From the NCBI RefSeq assembly GCF_001905465.1, contig NZ_LISX01000007.1:320891-384890 (forward strand): a DNA stretch of 64,000 nucleotides, written 5' to 3'. The notes under the pieces are model-generated. The model saw only the letters and a list, made by a program, of their open reading frames with translations, had not been told where the DNA came from and did no database searches. Positions 26,874 to 36,708 of the stretch are shown one piece after another. Every line of letters starts with the position of its first letter. Position 1 is the first letter of the stretch. Source of the DNA: Kitasatospora sp. CB01950. GTDB lineage: Bacteria > Actinomycetota > Actinomycetes > Streptomycetales > Streptomycetaceae. The translations under genes were made by a program, and so were the position numbers.

Positions 26874-29561
26874 TCAGGACAGCGCGGGCAACACCTCCGC
26901 AAGATCGGTGCGCGAACTCACCCCGAGCTTCGGGTACGCCTTGTACAGGTGGTGGCCGACGGTGCGGGCGCTGAGGAACAGCTGCGCGGCGATGTCCCGG
27001 TTGGACAGGCCCTGCGCGGCCAGCCGGACGATCTGCGACTCCTGCGGGGTCAGGCCCGCCACCGCCTTGACCGGGCCGCCGGTGGCGGGCGCGCCGGTGG
27101 CGTCCAGCTCCAGCCGGGCCCGCTCCGCCCACGGCAGCGCGCCGAGCTGCCGCAGCGTCTGCTCGGCCGACCGCAGCGGCACCCGGGCCTCGGCCTTGCG
27201 CCGGTTGCGGCGCAGCCACTCGCCGTACAGCAGTTCGGTGCGGGCCTGCTCCCACGGACGCGGCTGCTCGGCGTGCCGGGCCAGCGCCGCCAGGTAGAGG
27301 TCCTCCGCCCACTCGTCGGGCGCCAGCAGCGCGTGGCAGCGGTGCACCAGCGCCCGTGCCCACGGCCGGCCGCCGCGCTCCGCCCAGCGTTCGAACCGGG
27401 CCAGCGGCTCGGCGACCTCCTCGGGCCGGCGCAGCCGTACCGCGGCCTCCACCAGGTCCGGCACCGAACGGGTCGCCGACACGTGGAAGTTGTGCCCGCC
27501 GCCGGTCAGCGCCGCCAGCTGCGCCCAGGCGTCCTCGGCCCGGCCCGCGCCCAGCTCCAGCACGCCGAGCGCCCACTGCGCCCACCGCACCCCGGACGCG
27601 CCCCGGGCCCGCGCCAGCCCCGCCTGCTCCCGGCACCGCGCGTCCTCGCCGCGGGCCGCCGCCAGGTACGCCAGGAAGCCGTGCGTCTGCCCGGTCCACT
27701 GCGGCTGCCCACAGTCCTCGGCGAGCCGCAGCGCCTCCCCGGCGTGCTCGTCGGCGGTGCCCGGACGGCCGGTGAACAGCTCGGCCTCGGCCAGGAAGAA
27801 CAGCAGCGTCGGCAGTGTCCCGAACAGGCCGCCCTCCCGGGCCTCCCGGACCAGCCGGCCCGCCAGGTCGAGCACCTCCTCGTCCTGCCCGGCGCTCAGC
27901 GCGGCCCCGCACACCAGTGCCAGGTCCACCGGTGCCACCGCCCCGGCGGCCCGCGCCGCCCGTTCGGTCTCCGCCGGGGTCGGCGCGTCCGGCGCGTCCG
28001 GCACGTCCGGCGCGTCCGGCGCGTCGCCCAGCGCCCGGGCCAGGTAGCGCGCCACCGGCGCCAGCGGGTCGCCCGCCGGAAGGACGAGGTCGTCGAGCGC
28101 CGTGAGCGTGCCGCGGACCGAGTCGGCGTCCAGGTACCAGGCCGCGTGCACCGCCTGCACCAGCACCCGGGCCGCCGGGCCGGGCGCGAACTGCGCCGCC
28201 AGCGCCGCCGCCTCCGTCAGCCGCAGGTGCGCGGAGCGGTGCTCGCCGCGCCAGAACTCGGCCACCCCGCGGGCGAACAGCAGGTGCGCCCGGGTCACCG
28301 CGTCCAGCCCGGGGACGTCCGCCGCGGCCGCCAGCGCCTCGGCCCGGCCGAGTTCGCCCGCCTCCAGCGCGGCCTCCACCGCCTCCACCGTCAACTCCCG
28401 TGCCCGCGACGGGTCCGGGCTCAGCCGCGCGGCCCGCTCGTACGCCGCCGACGCGCCCAGGTGGCCGCCGCGCCAGGCCGCGCCGGCCGCCGCCGACGCC
28501 AACTCCTCCGCCACCGCCGCGTCCCGGCCGGTCGCGGCGAGGGCCAGGTGCCAGGCCCGGCACAGCGGCGCACGCTCGCCGTACGCCTGCGCCAGCGCGG
28601 TGTGCGCGGCCAGCCGGTCCACCAGCGGGGCCCGGTCGATCAGCGCCGAACGCAGCACCGGATGCCGGAAGGTCACCCGGTCGGCGCCCAACTCGACCCG
28701 CACCAGCCCCTGTTGCTCGGCGGGTGCGAGGTCCGCCACGGTCAGTCCGCACTCGGCCGCCGCGCGCAGCACCACCTCCAGCGAACCGGACTCCTCCAAC
28801 GCCGCCAGCAGCAGCCACCGTTGGGTCCCGCCGGGCAGCCGGCTCACCTGCCCGTGGTACGTCAGCCGCAGCCGCCCCGCCGGGGGCAGCACGCCGGCGA
28901 CCTCGCCCGCCGAAAGCTCCAGCAGCGCCAGGGGGTTGCCCTGTGCCGCCTTCAACACCGTCTCGGTGTCGGCGAGTTCGGGCGCGACGGCGGCCAGCAG
29001 CTCGACGGCGGCCTGCTCGCTCAGCGGCTCCACCCGCACCTCGGGCAGCCCCGGCAGCTCCGGGCCGTCCGTCCGGGTCGCCAGCAGCAGCGCCACCGCC
29101 TCCGCACCCAGCCGGCGGGCCGCGACCTGCAACGCCGCCACGGACTCCCGGTCCACCCACTGCACGTCGTCCACCAGGCACAGCAGCGGCCCCTGCTCGG
29201 CGAGATCACCCAGCAGCGTCAGCACCGCCAGCCCCACCAGCAGCCGGTCCCCCGCCGGGCCGTCCGACAGCCCCAACACCCGCTCCAGCGCAGCCCGCTG
29301 GGGCCCGGGCAGCTCCGGCACCCGGTCCAGCACCGGGGCCAGCAGCTGACTCAGCGCCGCGTACGGCAACCGGGCCTCCGACTCCACACCCGTCGCCCGC
29401 AGCACCCGCCCCTGCGCGCCGTCGGCCGCCTCGGCCAGCAGCACGCTCTTGCCGATCCCCGGCTCCCCGCGCAGCACCAGCACCCCGGCCCGGCCCGCGC
29501 CCGCCTCCGCCAGCAGCCGGCCCACCGCCGACTGCTCCGCCCCCCGCCCGTACAGCAGCAT
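26874..29561 (-). CDS. Large LuxR-family ATPase regulator (LAL type)
   Basis: 895 aa regulator of the LAL group. The N-terminal NTPase has Walker A RGEPGIGKS (near residues 31-39) and Walker B LLCLVDDVQWVD. A long helical, TPR-like middle (Ala/Leu-rich repeats, roughly 300-800) follows, and the C-terminal LuxR HTH reads LTPQESQIVRLAAQGLSNRDIAAQLFLSARTVGHHLYKAYPKLGV. Such proteins are ATP-dependent activators, often of secondary metabolism or sugar use. An Asp-Ala-Pro repeat linker, encoded by 9-bp tandem repeats (about 27982-28030), interrupts the middle. ATG 29561 is the chosen start. It is divergent (96 bases) from the SnoaL-like gene, a possible target. Confidence 0.9.
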   Translation of the reverse strand: MLLYGRGAEQSAVGRLLAEAGAGRAGVLVLRGEPGIGKSVLLAEAADGAQGRVLRATGVESEARLPYAALSQLLAPVLDRVPELPGPQRAALERVLGLSDGPAGDRLLVGLAVLTLLGDLAEQGPLLCLVDDVQWVDRESVAALQVAARRLGAEAVALLLATRTDGPELPGLPEVRVEPLSEQAAVELLAAVAPELADTETVLKAAQGNPLALLELSAGEVAGVLPPAGRLRLTYHGQVSRLPGGTQRWLLLAALEESGSLEVVLRAAAECGLTVADLAPAEQQGLVRVELGADRVTFRHPVLRSALIDRAPLVDRLAAHTALAQAYGERAPLCRAWHLALAATGRDAAVAEELASAAAGAAWRGGHLGASAAYERAARLSPDPSRARELTVEAVEAALEAGELGRAEALAAAADVPGLDAVTRAHLLFARGVAEFWRGEHRSAHLRLTEAAALAAQFAPGPAARVLVQAVHAAWYLDADSVRGTLTALDDLVLPAGDPLAPVARYLARALGDAPDAPDVPDAPDAPTPAETERAARAAGAVAPVDLALVCGAALSAGQDEEVLDLAGRLVREAREGGLFGTLPTLLFFLAEAELFTGRPGTADEHAGEALRLAEDCGQPQWTGQTHGFLAYLAAARGEDARCREQAGLARARGASGVRWAQWALGVLELGAGRAEDAWAQLAALTGGGHNFHVSATRSVPDLVEAAVRLRRPEEVAEPLARFERWAERGGRPWARALVHRCHALLAPDEWAEDLYLAALARHAEQPRPWEQARTELLYGEWLRRNRRKAEARVPLRSAEQTLRQLGALPWAERARLELDATGAPATGGPVKAVAGLTPQESQIVRLAAQGLSNRDIAAQLFLSARTVGHHLYKAYPKLGVSSRTDLAEVLPALS
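27982..28030 (-). repeat. 9-bp tandem repeat encoding a DAP linker
   Basis: About five copies of a GGCGCGTCC-type nonamer (one with A for G) lie in frame in the LuxR ATPase gene and encode DAPDAPDVPDAPDAP. Copy number may vary between strains; being in frame, changes would lengthen or shorten a flexible linker. Confidence 0.7.
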
Positions 29562-29657
29562 GCCCCGCACCCTACCTATGCGTGACTGATTCCCCGTTCC
29601 CGCGCTCTCCGTAACTTCTTGTCCTGCAAGGAGAACCACACCGAAACGGAGCCCGCC

Positions 29658-30023
29658 ATGGACCTGCAGAACCTCACCGAGCGCTACATCGCCGCCTGGA
29701 ACGAGACCGACCCGACCGCCCGCCGCAAGCTCGTCGAGGACGCCTGGGCCACCGACGGCACCTACACCGACCCGCTGGTCGCCACCCGCGGCCACGACGA
29801 GTTCGACTCCACCCTCGCCGCCGTCCAGTCCCAGTTCCCCGGCCTCGCCTTCCGCCTCGCCGGCCCCGTCGACGCCCACCACAACGTCGCCCGCTTCACC
29901 TGGCACCTCGCCCCCGAGGGCACGGACGAGCCCCTGGTCATCGGCTTCGACGTCCTCACCGCCACCGAGGACGGCCGCGTCGCGAGCGTGGTCGGCTTCC
30001 TGGACCGCGTGCCGCAGGGCTGA
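29658..30023 (+). CDS. SnoaL-like/NTF2-fold small protein
   Basis: 121 aa, a single NTF2-like domain of the SnoaL_2 type. Recognisable parts are TERYIAAWNETDPTARRKLVEDAWATDGTY, DPLVATRGHDEF and the closing strand GFDVLTATEDGRVASVVGFLDR. Such domains bind small hydrophobic ligands and include isomerases, cyclases and plain binding proteins, so the activity is open. ATG 29658 follows GGAG. It is divergent from the large LuxR ATPase and may be under its control. Confidence 0.85.
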   Translation: MDLQNLTERYIAAWNETDPTARRKLVEDAWATDGTYTDPLVATRGHDEFDSTLAAVQSQFPGLAFRLAGPVDAHHNVARFTWHLAPEGTDEPLVIGFDVLTATEDGRVASVVGFLDRVPQG

Positions 30024-30043
30024 ACGCCGGACTCCACAAACAA

Positions 30044-30086
30044 CGACGCCTGCCCTCAACCTGGTCGGGGAAAGGGGCAGGCGTCG
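30044..30086. terminator. Bidirectional terminator between the SnoaL-like gene and gltD
   Basis: CGACGCCTGCCC (30044-30055) and GGGCAGGCGTCG (30075-30086) form a perfect 12-bp stem with a 19-base loop. It lies between the convergent stops at 30023 and 30168 and can end both transcripts. Confidence 0.8.
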
Positions 30087-30167
30087 ACCGGATCCCGGCG
30101 GCTCTGGCGGGTCGGTGTTTGTCGGCCGTACCCCCCGCGAGGGGGGCTGGCGTCTGTGGGGTGGTGG

Positions 30168-31628
30168 TCAGACCACCAGGGGACGGTCGGTCGGCTTGAT
30201 CGGGGCGGGGAGCGGTGTCTTGCCACCCAGGTACGTGTCGACCGCCGCAGCGGCCGAACGGCCCTCCGCGATCGCCCAGACGATCAACGACTGACCGCGA
30301 CCGGCGTCACCGCAAACGTACACCCCGGGGACGTTGGTGCCGAACTTGCCGTCCCGGGCGACGTTCCCGCGCGGGTCGAGCTCGACGCCGAGCTGCTCCA
30401 CGAGACCGTTCTTGACGTCCGTCCCGGTGAAGCCCATGGCCAGGGTGACCAGTTGGGCGGGGATCGCCTTCTCGCTGCCCGGCACCGGCTCGAACTTGCC
30501 GTCCTTGAAAGCGACCTCGACGAGGTGCAGCTCCTGCACGTTCCCGTCCTCGTCGCCCGCGAAGTGCGTGGTGGAGACCGAATAGACCCGCTCCCCGCCC
30601 TCCTCGTGCGCCGAGGTGACCTTGTACGTCATCGGCATGGTCGGCCACGGCTGCCCGGCCGGACGCGCGTCCGACGGTCGCGGCATGATCTCCAACTGGG
30701 TGACGGAGGCCGCGCCCTGACGGTGCGCGGTGCCGACGCAGTCGGCGCCGGTGTCGCCGCCGCCGATGACGACGACGTGCTTGCCCCTGGCCGAGATCGG
30801 GGAGTCGACGTAGTCGCCCTCCTGGACCTTGTTGGCCAGCGGCAGGTACTCCATCGCCTGGTGGATGCCGTTCAACTCCCGTCCGGGGACGGGCAGATCA
30901 CGCGCGGTGGTGGCGCCGGCCGCGATCACGACGGCGTCGAAGCGCGAACGCAGGTCCTGCCCGGTGAGGTCGACGCCGACCTCGACGCCGGTGCGGAAGC
31001 GGGTGCCTTCCGCGCGCATCTGCTCGATGCGGCGGTTGATGTGGCGCTTCTCCATCTTGAACTCGGGGATGCCGTAGCGCAGCAGTCCGCCGATCCGGTC
31101 GGCCCGCTCGTACACGACGACGGTGTGCCCGGCCCGGGTGAGCTGCTGGGCGGCGGCCAGGCCGGCCGGGCCGGAGCCCACCACGGCGACGGTCTTGCCG
31201 GAGAGCCGCTCCGGGACCTGCGGGGTGACGCCGCCCCGGTCCCAGGCCTTGTCGATGATGGTGACCTCGACGTTCTTGATGGTCACCGGGTCCTGGTTGA
31301 TGCCGAGCACGCACGCCGACTCGCACGGAGCCGGGCACAGCCGGCCGGTGAACTCCGGGAAGTTGTTGGTGGCGTGCAGCCGCTCGATGGCGCCGACGAA
31401 GTCGTCCCGGTAGGCGAGGTCGTTCCACTCGGGGATGAGGTTCCCGAGCGGGCAGCCGTTGTGGCAGAACGGGATGCCGCAGTCCATGCAGCGGCCGGCC
31501 TGCTTGCTGATGATCGGAAGGAGGCTGCGCTCGACGTAGACCTCGTTCCAGTCGCGCAGTCGCACGTCCACCGGACGGCGCTCCGCCAGCTGCTTGGGCG
31601 TGGTCAGGAAGCCCTTGGGGTCAGCCAC
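30168..31628 (-). CDS. gltD: Glutamate synthase (NADPH), small subunit
   Basis: Small subunit of glutamate synthase, 486 aa, which passes electrons from NADPH through FAD and Fe-S centres to the large subunit. The N-terminal cysteine cluster CMDCGIPFCHNGCP and the second set CPAPCESAC bind the two [4Fe-4S] clusters. FAD-binding GSGPAGLAAAQQL and the NADPH-binding GGGDTGADCVG motif follow, and VCGDAGRGQSLIVWAIAEG closes the fold. It starts at GTG 31628, overlapping the gltB stop by eight bases, so the subunits are translationally coupled. It ends before a strong hairpin. Confidence 0.96.
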   Translation of the reverse strand: MADPKGFLTTPKQLAERRPVDVRLRDWNEVYVERSLLPIISKQAGRCMDCGIPFCHNGCPLGNLIPEWNDLAYRDDFVGAIERLHATNNFPEFTGRLCPAPCESACVLGINQDPVTIKNVEVTIIDKAWDRGGVTPQVPERLSGKTVAVVGSGPAGLAAAQQLTRAGHTVVVYERADRIGGLLRYGIPEFKMEKRHINRRIEQMRAEGTRFRTGVEVGVDLTGQDLRSRFDAVVIAAGATTARDLPVPGRELNGIHQAMEYLPLANKVQEGDYVDSPISARGKHVVVIGGGDTGADCVGTAHRQGAASVTQLEIMPRPSDARPAGQPWPTMPMTYKVTSAHEEGGERVYSVSTTHFAGDEDGNVQELHLVEVAFKDGKFEPVPGSEKAIPAQLVTLAMGFTGTDVKNGLVEQLGVELDPRGNVARDGKFGTNVPGVYVCGDAGRGQSLIVWAIAEGRSAAAAVDTYLGGKTPLPAPIKPTDRPLVV

Positions 31629-34600
31629 GTGCCGCCTCCATCATCTTCGCGGTGGTGTCGGCCTCGGAGAGGCCATCGCGCTCAGCGGCGTCCTTGGCGG
31701 CGAGCACTGCCTTGTAGTCGGTCGGCATGATCGTGGAGAAGCGGGAGACCCCGCTGCCCCAGTCGGCCAGGAGCTCGGCGGCGACGGTGGAGCCGGTCTC
31801 CTCGTAGTGCTGCTGCACGGTCTCGCGCAGCCATTCGCGGTCGGCGGCGGAGGGGGCCTCGATGCCCACCATGCCGCTGTTGACGTTGGCGGGGCGCAGG
31901 TCCAGCACGTAGGCGATGCCACCGGACATGCCCGCCGCCAGGTTGCGGCCGGTCTCGCCGAGGACGACCACCCGGCCGCCGGTCATGTACTCCAGGCCGT
32001 GGTCGCCCACGCCCTCCACCACCAGGGTGGCACCGGAGTTGCGGACGGCGAAACGCTCACCGGCCTTGCCGCGCAGGTGGATCCGGCCCGCGGTGGCACC
32101 GTAGCCGATGGTGTTGCCGGCGATCACGTGGTGCTGCGCGTCGGCGCCGATCGCGGCGGCGTCCCGGGCGGGACGGACCACGATGACGCCGCCGGACAGG
32201 CCCTTGCCGACGTAGTCGTTGGCGTCGCCCTCCAGCCGCAGCGTCACGCCCCGGGGGACGAAGGCGCCGAACGACTGGCCGGCCGAGCCGGTGAAGGTGA
32301 TGTCGATGGTGCCTTCGGGCAGGCCCTCGCCGCGGTACTTCTTGGTCACCCGGTGGCCGAGCATGGTGCCGACGGTGCGGTTGACGTTGCGGATCGGCAG
32401 CTGGATGCGGACGGCGTCGCCGCGCTCCAGGGCGTCCTCGGCGAGCTCGATCAGCTGGTTGTCGAGGGCCTTGTCGAGCGCGTGGTCCTGCTCGACGGTG
32501 CGGTGCAGGGCCGCGCCCTCGGGCAGTTCGGGGACGTGGAACAGCGGGGCGAGGTCGAGCCCGGCGGCCTTCCAGTGGTCGATCGCGGCGCGCGCGTCGA
32601 TGTGCTCGGCGTGGCCGACGGCCTCCTCGATCGAGCGGAAGCCCAGCTCGGCGAGGATCTCGCGGACCTCCTCGGCGATGAACTCGAAGAAGTTGACCAC
32701 GAATTCGGGCTTGCCGGTGAAGCGCTCGCGCAGCACCGGGTTCTGCGTGGCGACGCCGACCGGGCAGGTGTCGAGGTGGCAGACCCGCATCATGATGCAG
32801 CCGGAGACCACCAGCGGGGCGGTCGCGAAGCCGAACTCCTCGGCGCCCAGCAGGGCGGCGATGACCACGTCGCGGCCGGTCTTCAGCTGGCCGTCGGTCT
32901 GCACGACGATGCGGTCGCGCAGGCCGTTGAGCAGCAGGGTCTGCTGGGTCTCGGCGAGGCCGAGCTCCCAGGGGCCGCCCGCGTGCTTCAGCGAGGTCAG
33001 CGGGGAGGCGCCGGTGCCGCCGTCGTGCCCGGAGATCAGGACGACGTCCGCGTGCGCCTTCGACACACCGGCGGCGACGGTGCCGACGCCGACCTCGGAG
33101 ACCAGCTTCACGTGGATGCGGGCGTCCGGGTTGGCGTTCTTCAGGTCGTGGATCAGCTGGGCGAGATCCTCGATGGAGTAGATGTCGTGGTGCGGCGGCG
33201 GGGAGATCAGGCCGACGCCCGGGGTCGAGTGCCGGGTCTTCGCCACCCACGGGTAGACCTTGTGGCCGGGCAGCTGGCCGCCCTCGCCGGGCTTGGCGCC
33301 CTGGGCCATCTTGATCTGGATGTCGTCGGCGTTGACCAGGTACTCGGAGGTGACGCCGAACCGGCCGGAGGCGACCTGCTTGATCGCCGAGCGGCGCTCC
33401 GGGTCGTGCAGGCGCTCCGGGTCCTCGCCGCCCTCGCCGGTGTTCGACTTGCCGCCGATCCGGTTCATCGCGATCGCGAGGGTCTCGTGCGCCTCCATCG
33501 AGATGGAGCCGTAGGACATCGCGCCGGTGGAGAACCGCTTGACGATCTCGGAGACCGGCTCGACCTCGTCGACGGAGATCGGGGCCCGGCCGAGGCCGTC
33601 CAGCTGGAACAGGCCGCGCAGCGTCATCAGCCGCTCGGACTGGGCGTTCACCCGGTCCGTGTACTGCTTGAAGACGTCGTAGCGCTTGGTGCGGGTGGAG
33701 TGCTGGAGCCGGAACACCGTCTCCGGGTCGAACAGGTGCGGCTCGCCCTCGCGGCGCCACTGGTACTCGCCGCCGATCTCCAGCGCGCGGTGCGCGGCGG
33801 AGATGCCGGACGCCGGGTACGCCTTGGCGTGCCGGGCGGCGGTCTCCTTGGCGATCTCGTCGAGGCCGATGCCGCCGAGCTTGGTGGTGGTGCCCGCGAA
33901 GTAGGCGTTCACCAGCTCCTGGGACAGGCCGATCGCCTCGAAGACCTGCGCGCCGCGGTAGGAGGCGACGGTGGAGATGCCCATCTTGGACATCACCTTC
34001 AGCACGCCCTTGCCGAGCGCCTTGATCAGGTTCTTGATCGCCTTCTCGGGCTCCGCGCCCTTGACGCTGTGCGGACTGGAGAGGGCCCCCTGCGTGACCA
34101 GGTCCTCGACCGACTCCATCGCCAGGTACGGGTTGACCGCGCCGGCGCCGTAGCCGATCAGCAGCGCGACGTGGTGCACCTCGCGGACGTCACCGGCCTC
34201 GACCAGCAGCGACACCTGGGTGCGCTGCTTGGTGCGGATCAGGTGGTGGTGGATGGCGGAGGTGAGCAGCAGCGACGGGATCGGCGCGTGCTCGGCGTCC
34301 GAGTGCCGGTCGGACAGCAGGATGATCCGGGCGCCGTCGGCGATCGCCGCGTCGGCCTCGGCGGCGATCTCGGCGAGCCGGGCGGCGAGGCCCTGACCGC
34401 CGGTGGCGACCTTGTACAGGCCGGAGAGCGTGACGGCCTTCAGGCCGGACTGGTCGCCGTCCGCGTTGACGTGGATCAGCTTGGCCAGCTCGTCGTTGTC
34501 GATCACCGGGAAGGTGATGCCGACCGAGCGGCAGTGCGCCGGGGTGGCGTCCAGCAGGTTGCCCTCGGGGCCGAGGTTGCTGTGCAGCGAGGTGACCAGC

Positions 34601-36279
34601 TCTTCGCGGATGGCGTCCAGCGGCGGGTTGGTGACCTGGGCGAACAGCTGGGTGAAGTAGTCGAACAGCAGCCGCGGCTTCTCGCTGAGCGCGGCGATCG
34701 GCGAGTCGGTGCCCATCGAACCGAGCGCCTCGGCACCGGACTTGGCCATCGGCGCGAGGATGACCCGGAGCTCCTCCTCGGTGTAGCCGAAGGTCTGCTG
34801 ACGGCGCGTCACCGAGGCGTGGGTGTGGGCGATGTGCTCGCGCTCGGGGAGCTTGGCGAGCTGGATCTGCCCGGCGGCGACCCACTCCTCGTAGGGGTGC
34901 TCGGCGGCGAGCGAGGCCTTGATCTCCTCGTCCTCGACGATCCGGTGCTCGGCGATGTCGATCAGGAACATCCGGCCGGGCTGCAGACGGCCCTTCTTGA
35001 CGACCTTGTCCTGCTCGATGTCGAGCACGCCGACCTCGGAGGAGAGGACGACCAGGCCGTCCTCGGTGATCCAGTACCGGGCGGGGCGCAGGCCGTTGCG
35101 GTCGAGGACGGCGCCGATCCGGGTTCCGTCGGTGAAGGTGACGCAGGCCGGGCCGTCCCAGGGCTCCATCAGGTTGGAGTGGTACTGGTAGAACGCGCGG
35201 CGGGCCGGGTCCATGGTGGCGTGGTTCTCCCACGCCTCCGGGATCATCATCAGCACCGCGTGCGGCAGCGAGCGTCCGCCGAGGTGGAGCAGCTCCAGCA
35301 CCTCGTCGAAGGACGCCGAGTCGGAGTGGTCCGGGGTGCAGACCGGGAAGATCCGGCTCAGGTCGCCGGGGATCAGGTCGGTGGCGAGCTGGGACTCCCG
35401 GGCGGTCATCCAGTTGCGGTTGCCCTTGACCGTGTTGATCTCGCCGTTGTGCGCGACGAAGCGGTACGGGTGGGCCAGCGGCCAGCTCGGGAAGGTGTTG
35501 GTGGAGAACCGCGAGTGCACCAGGCCGATCGCGGAGGCGTAGAGCCGGTCCGACAGGTCGGGGAAGAACGGCTCCAGCTGGCCGGTCGTCAGCATGCCCT
35601 TGTAGACCAGGGTCCGGGCGGACAGCGACGGGAAGTACACCCCGACCTCCCGCTCGGCGCGCTTGCGCACCACGAAGGCGACCCGGTCCAGCTCGATCCC
35701 GGCCCGCTCGCCGCTCTCACCGGCGGGCGCCGACGCCAGGCTGTGCTCATCCGAAGGCGCTGACGCGAGGAAGAGCTGCCGGAAGCGCGGCATGACCGAG
35801 CGGGCGGTGCTGCCCAGCAGCTCCGGGGCGGTGGGGACGTCGCGCCAGCCGAGGACGGTCAGGCCCTCCTCGGCGGCGATCGCGCCGATCCGGGCGACGG
35901 CGGCGGCGTCCGCCGCGTCGTCGTCGGGCAGGAAGGCGATGCCGACCGCGTAGGAGCCGGCGGCGGGGAGTTCGAAGTCGACCCGGGAGCGCAGGAAGGC
36001 GTCCGGGATCTGGGTGAGGATGCCCGCGCCGTCACCGGAGTCGGGCTCGGCGCCGGTGGCGCCGCGGTGCTCCAGGTTGCGCAGTACGGTCAGCGCCTGC
36101 TCGACGATCCTGTGGTCGGCGATGCCGGTGAGCGTGGCCACGAAGCCGACGCCACACGCGTCGTGCTCGTTGCGCGGGTCGTACAGACCCTGGGCCTGGG
36201 GACGCGCGTCCGGAACGAGGGCGTAGGGGCCGGCGGCCTGGTTGCCCTCGGGGCCGGAGTGCAGGGATGCAGACAGCAT
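31621..36279 (-). CDS. gltB: Glutamate synthase (NADPH), large subunit
   Basis: Large subunit of glutamate synthase, 1552 aa, making two glutamates from glutamine and 2-oxoglutarate. After an N-terminal leader of 41 residues the class II amidotransferase begins at Cys42 (DACGVGFVA), which must become the N-terminal nucleophile by removal of the propeptide. The FMN-binding synthase domain contains GEGGEDPERLHDPERRSAIKQ and SGHDGGTGASPLTSLKHAG; the [3Fe-4S] cysteines lie in CHLDTCPVGVATQNP. The C-terminal GXGXG beta-helix domain is complete. ATG 36279 follows GGGAGAG. It is the first gene of gltBD, downstream of the VIT gene. Confidence 0.97.
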   Translation of the reverse strand: MLSASLHSGPEGNQAAGPYALVPDARPQAQGLYDPRNEHDACGVGFVATLTGIADHRIVEQALTVLRNLEHRGATGAEPDSGDGAGILTQIPDAFLRSRVDFELPAAGSYAVGIAFLPDDDAADAAAVARIGAIAAEEGLTVLGWRDVPTAPELLGSTARSVMPRFRQLFLASAPSDEHSLASAPAGESGERAGIELDRVAFVVRKRAEREVGVYFPSLSARTLVYKGMLTTGQLEPFFPDLSDRLYASAIGLVHSRFSTNTFPSWPLAHPYRFVAHNGEINTVKGNRNWMTARESQLATDLIPGDLSRIFPVCTPDHSDSASFDEVLELLHLGGRSLPHAVLMMIPEAWENHATMDPARRAFYQYHSNLMEPWDGPACVTFTDGTRIGAVLDRNGLRPARYWITEDGLVVLSSEVGVLDIEQDKVVKKGRLQPGRMFLIDIAEHRIVEDEEIKASLAAEHPYEEWVAAGQIQLAKLPEREHIAHTHASVTRRQQTFGYTEEELRVILAPMAKSGAEALGSMGTDSPIAALSEKPRLLFDYFTQLFAQVTNPPLDAIREELVTSLHSNLGPEGNLLDATPAHCRSVGITFPVIDNDELAKLIHVNADGDQSGLKAVTLSGLYKVATGGQGLAARLAEIAAEADAAIADGARIILLSDRHSDAEHAPIPSLLLTSAIHHHLIRTKQRTQVSLLVEAGDVREVHHVALLIGYGAGAVNPYLAMESVEDLVTQGALSSPHSVKGAEPEKAIKNLIKALGKGVLKVMSKMGISTVASYRGAQVFEAIGLSQELVNAYFAGTTTKLGGIGLDEIAKETAARHAKAYPASGISAAHRALEIGGEYQWRREGEPHLFDPETVFRLQHSTRTKRYDVFKQYTDRVNAQSERLMTLRGLFQLDGLGRAPISVDEVEPVSEIVKRFSTGAMSYGSISMEAHETLAIAMNRIGGKSNTGEGGEDPERLHDPERRSAIKQVASGRFGVTSEYLVNADDIQIKMAQGAKPGEGGQLPGHKVYPWVAKTRHSTPGVGLISPPPHHDIYSIEDLAQLIHDLKNANPDARIHVKLVSEVGVGTVAAGVSKAHADVVLISGHDGGTGASPLTSLKHAGGPWELGLAETQQTLLLNGLRDRIVVQTDGQLKTGRDVVIAALLGAEEFGFATAPLVVSGCIMMRVCHLDTCPVGVATQNPVLRERFTGKPEFVVNFFEFIAEEVREILAELGFRSIEEAVGHAEHIDARAAIDHWKAAGLDLAPLFHVPELPEGAALHRTVEQDHALDKALDNQLIELAEDALERGDAVRIQLPIRNVNRTVGTMLGHRVTKKYRGEGLPEGTIDITFTGSAGQSFGAFVPRGVTLRLEGDANDYVGKGLSGGVIVVRPARDAAAIGADAQHHVIAGNTIGYGATAGRIHLRGKAGERFAVRNSGATLVVEGVGDHGLEYMTGGRVVVLGETGRNLAAGMSGGIAYVLDLRPANVNSGMVGIEAPSAADREWLRETVQQHYEETGSTVAAELLADWGSGVSRFSTIMPTDYKAVLAAKDAAERDGLSEADTTAKMMEAARG

Positions 36280-36708
36280 CGGCTCTCCCGTCGTCGTGTA
36301 TCTGTTGCTTCATGCAAAGGGACGACGTTGGCCCTGATGCGATTTGTCGGTGCAGGTTACATGATGCCGGTGATCCCGGGTAGCGGAATCCTGCGTCCAC
36401 ATCGCGGACGCAAACCCCAGGTCAAGGGGCCGATGGAGGGTAGGCGCAGCGTCGCGCGTCCAGACCAGTGTGCCCGGGCACCAGGGGGTCGAAACAGGGG
36501 CGAAACACCCTCGGAACGACCCCCTCCGGAGGCCGGCCTGGGATTCCCCGACCGGAGCGCAGATCGCGGTTGGGATTGTGCGGGTCGACGACCGGATGCT
36601 GAGACTAGGGCAAGGCGGGGCACGCTGCCCATGTGTGGAACATCACGCACCGGAGCGCATAACCATGCAGAAGCCTGGGTGTTCGTACAGGGCCGTCCGG
36701 AGGCCCGG
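36280..36708. other. Intergenic region upstream of gltB
   Basis: 429 bases with no credible gene. It probably holds the gltBD promoter. Three features stand out: GAAAC-n6-GAAAC at 36491-36506, which resembles half of a GlnR box; an inverted repeat AGGGGGTCG/CGACCCCCT (36483-36491/36517-36525) enclosing it; and TTGC-n5-GCAA near 36308-36320 within the leader. A TTGACC on the minus strand (36425-36420) has no good -10 after it. A short stem (36690-36706) may terminate the VIT gene. Confidence 0.4.
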
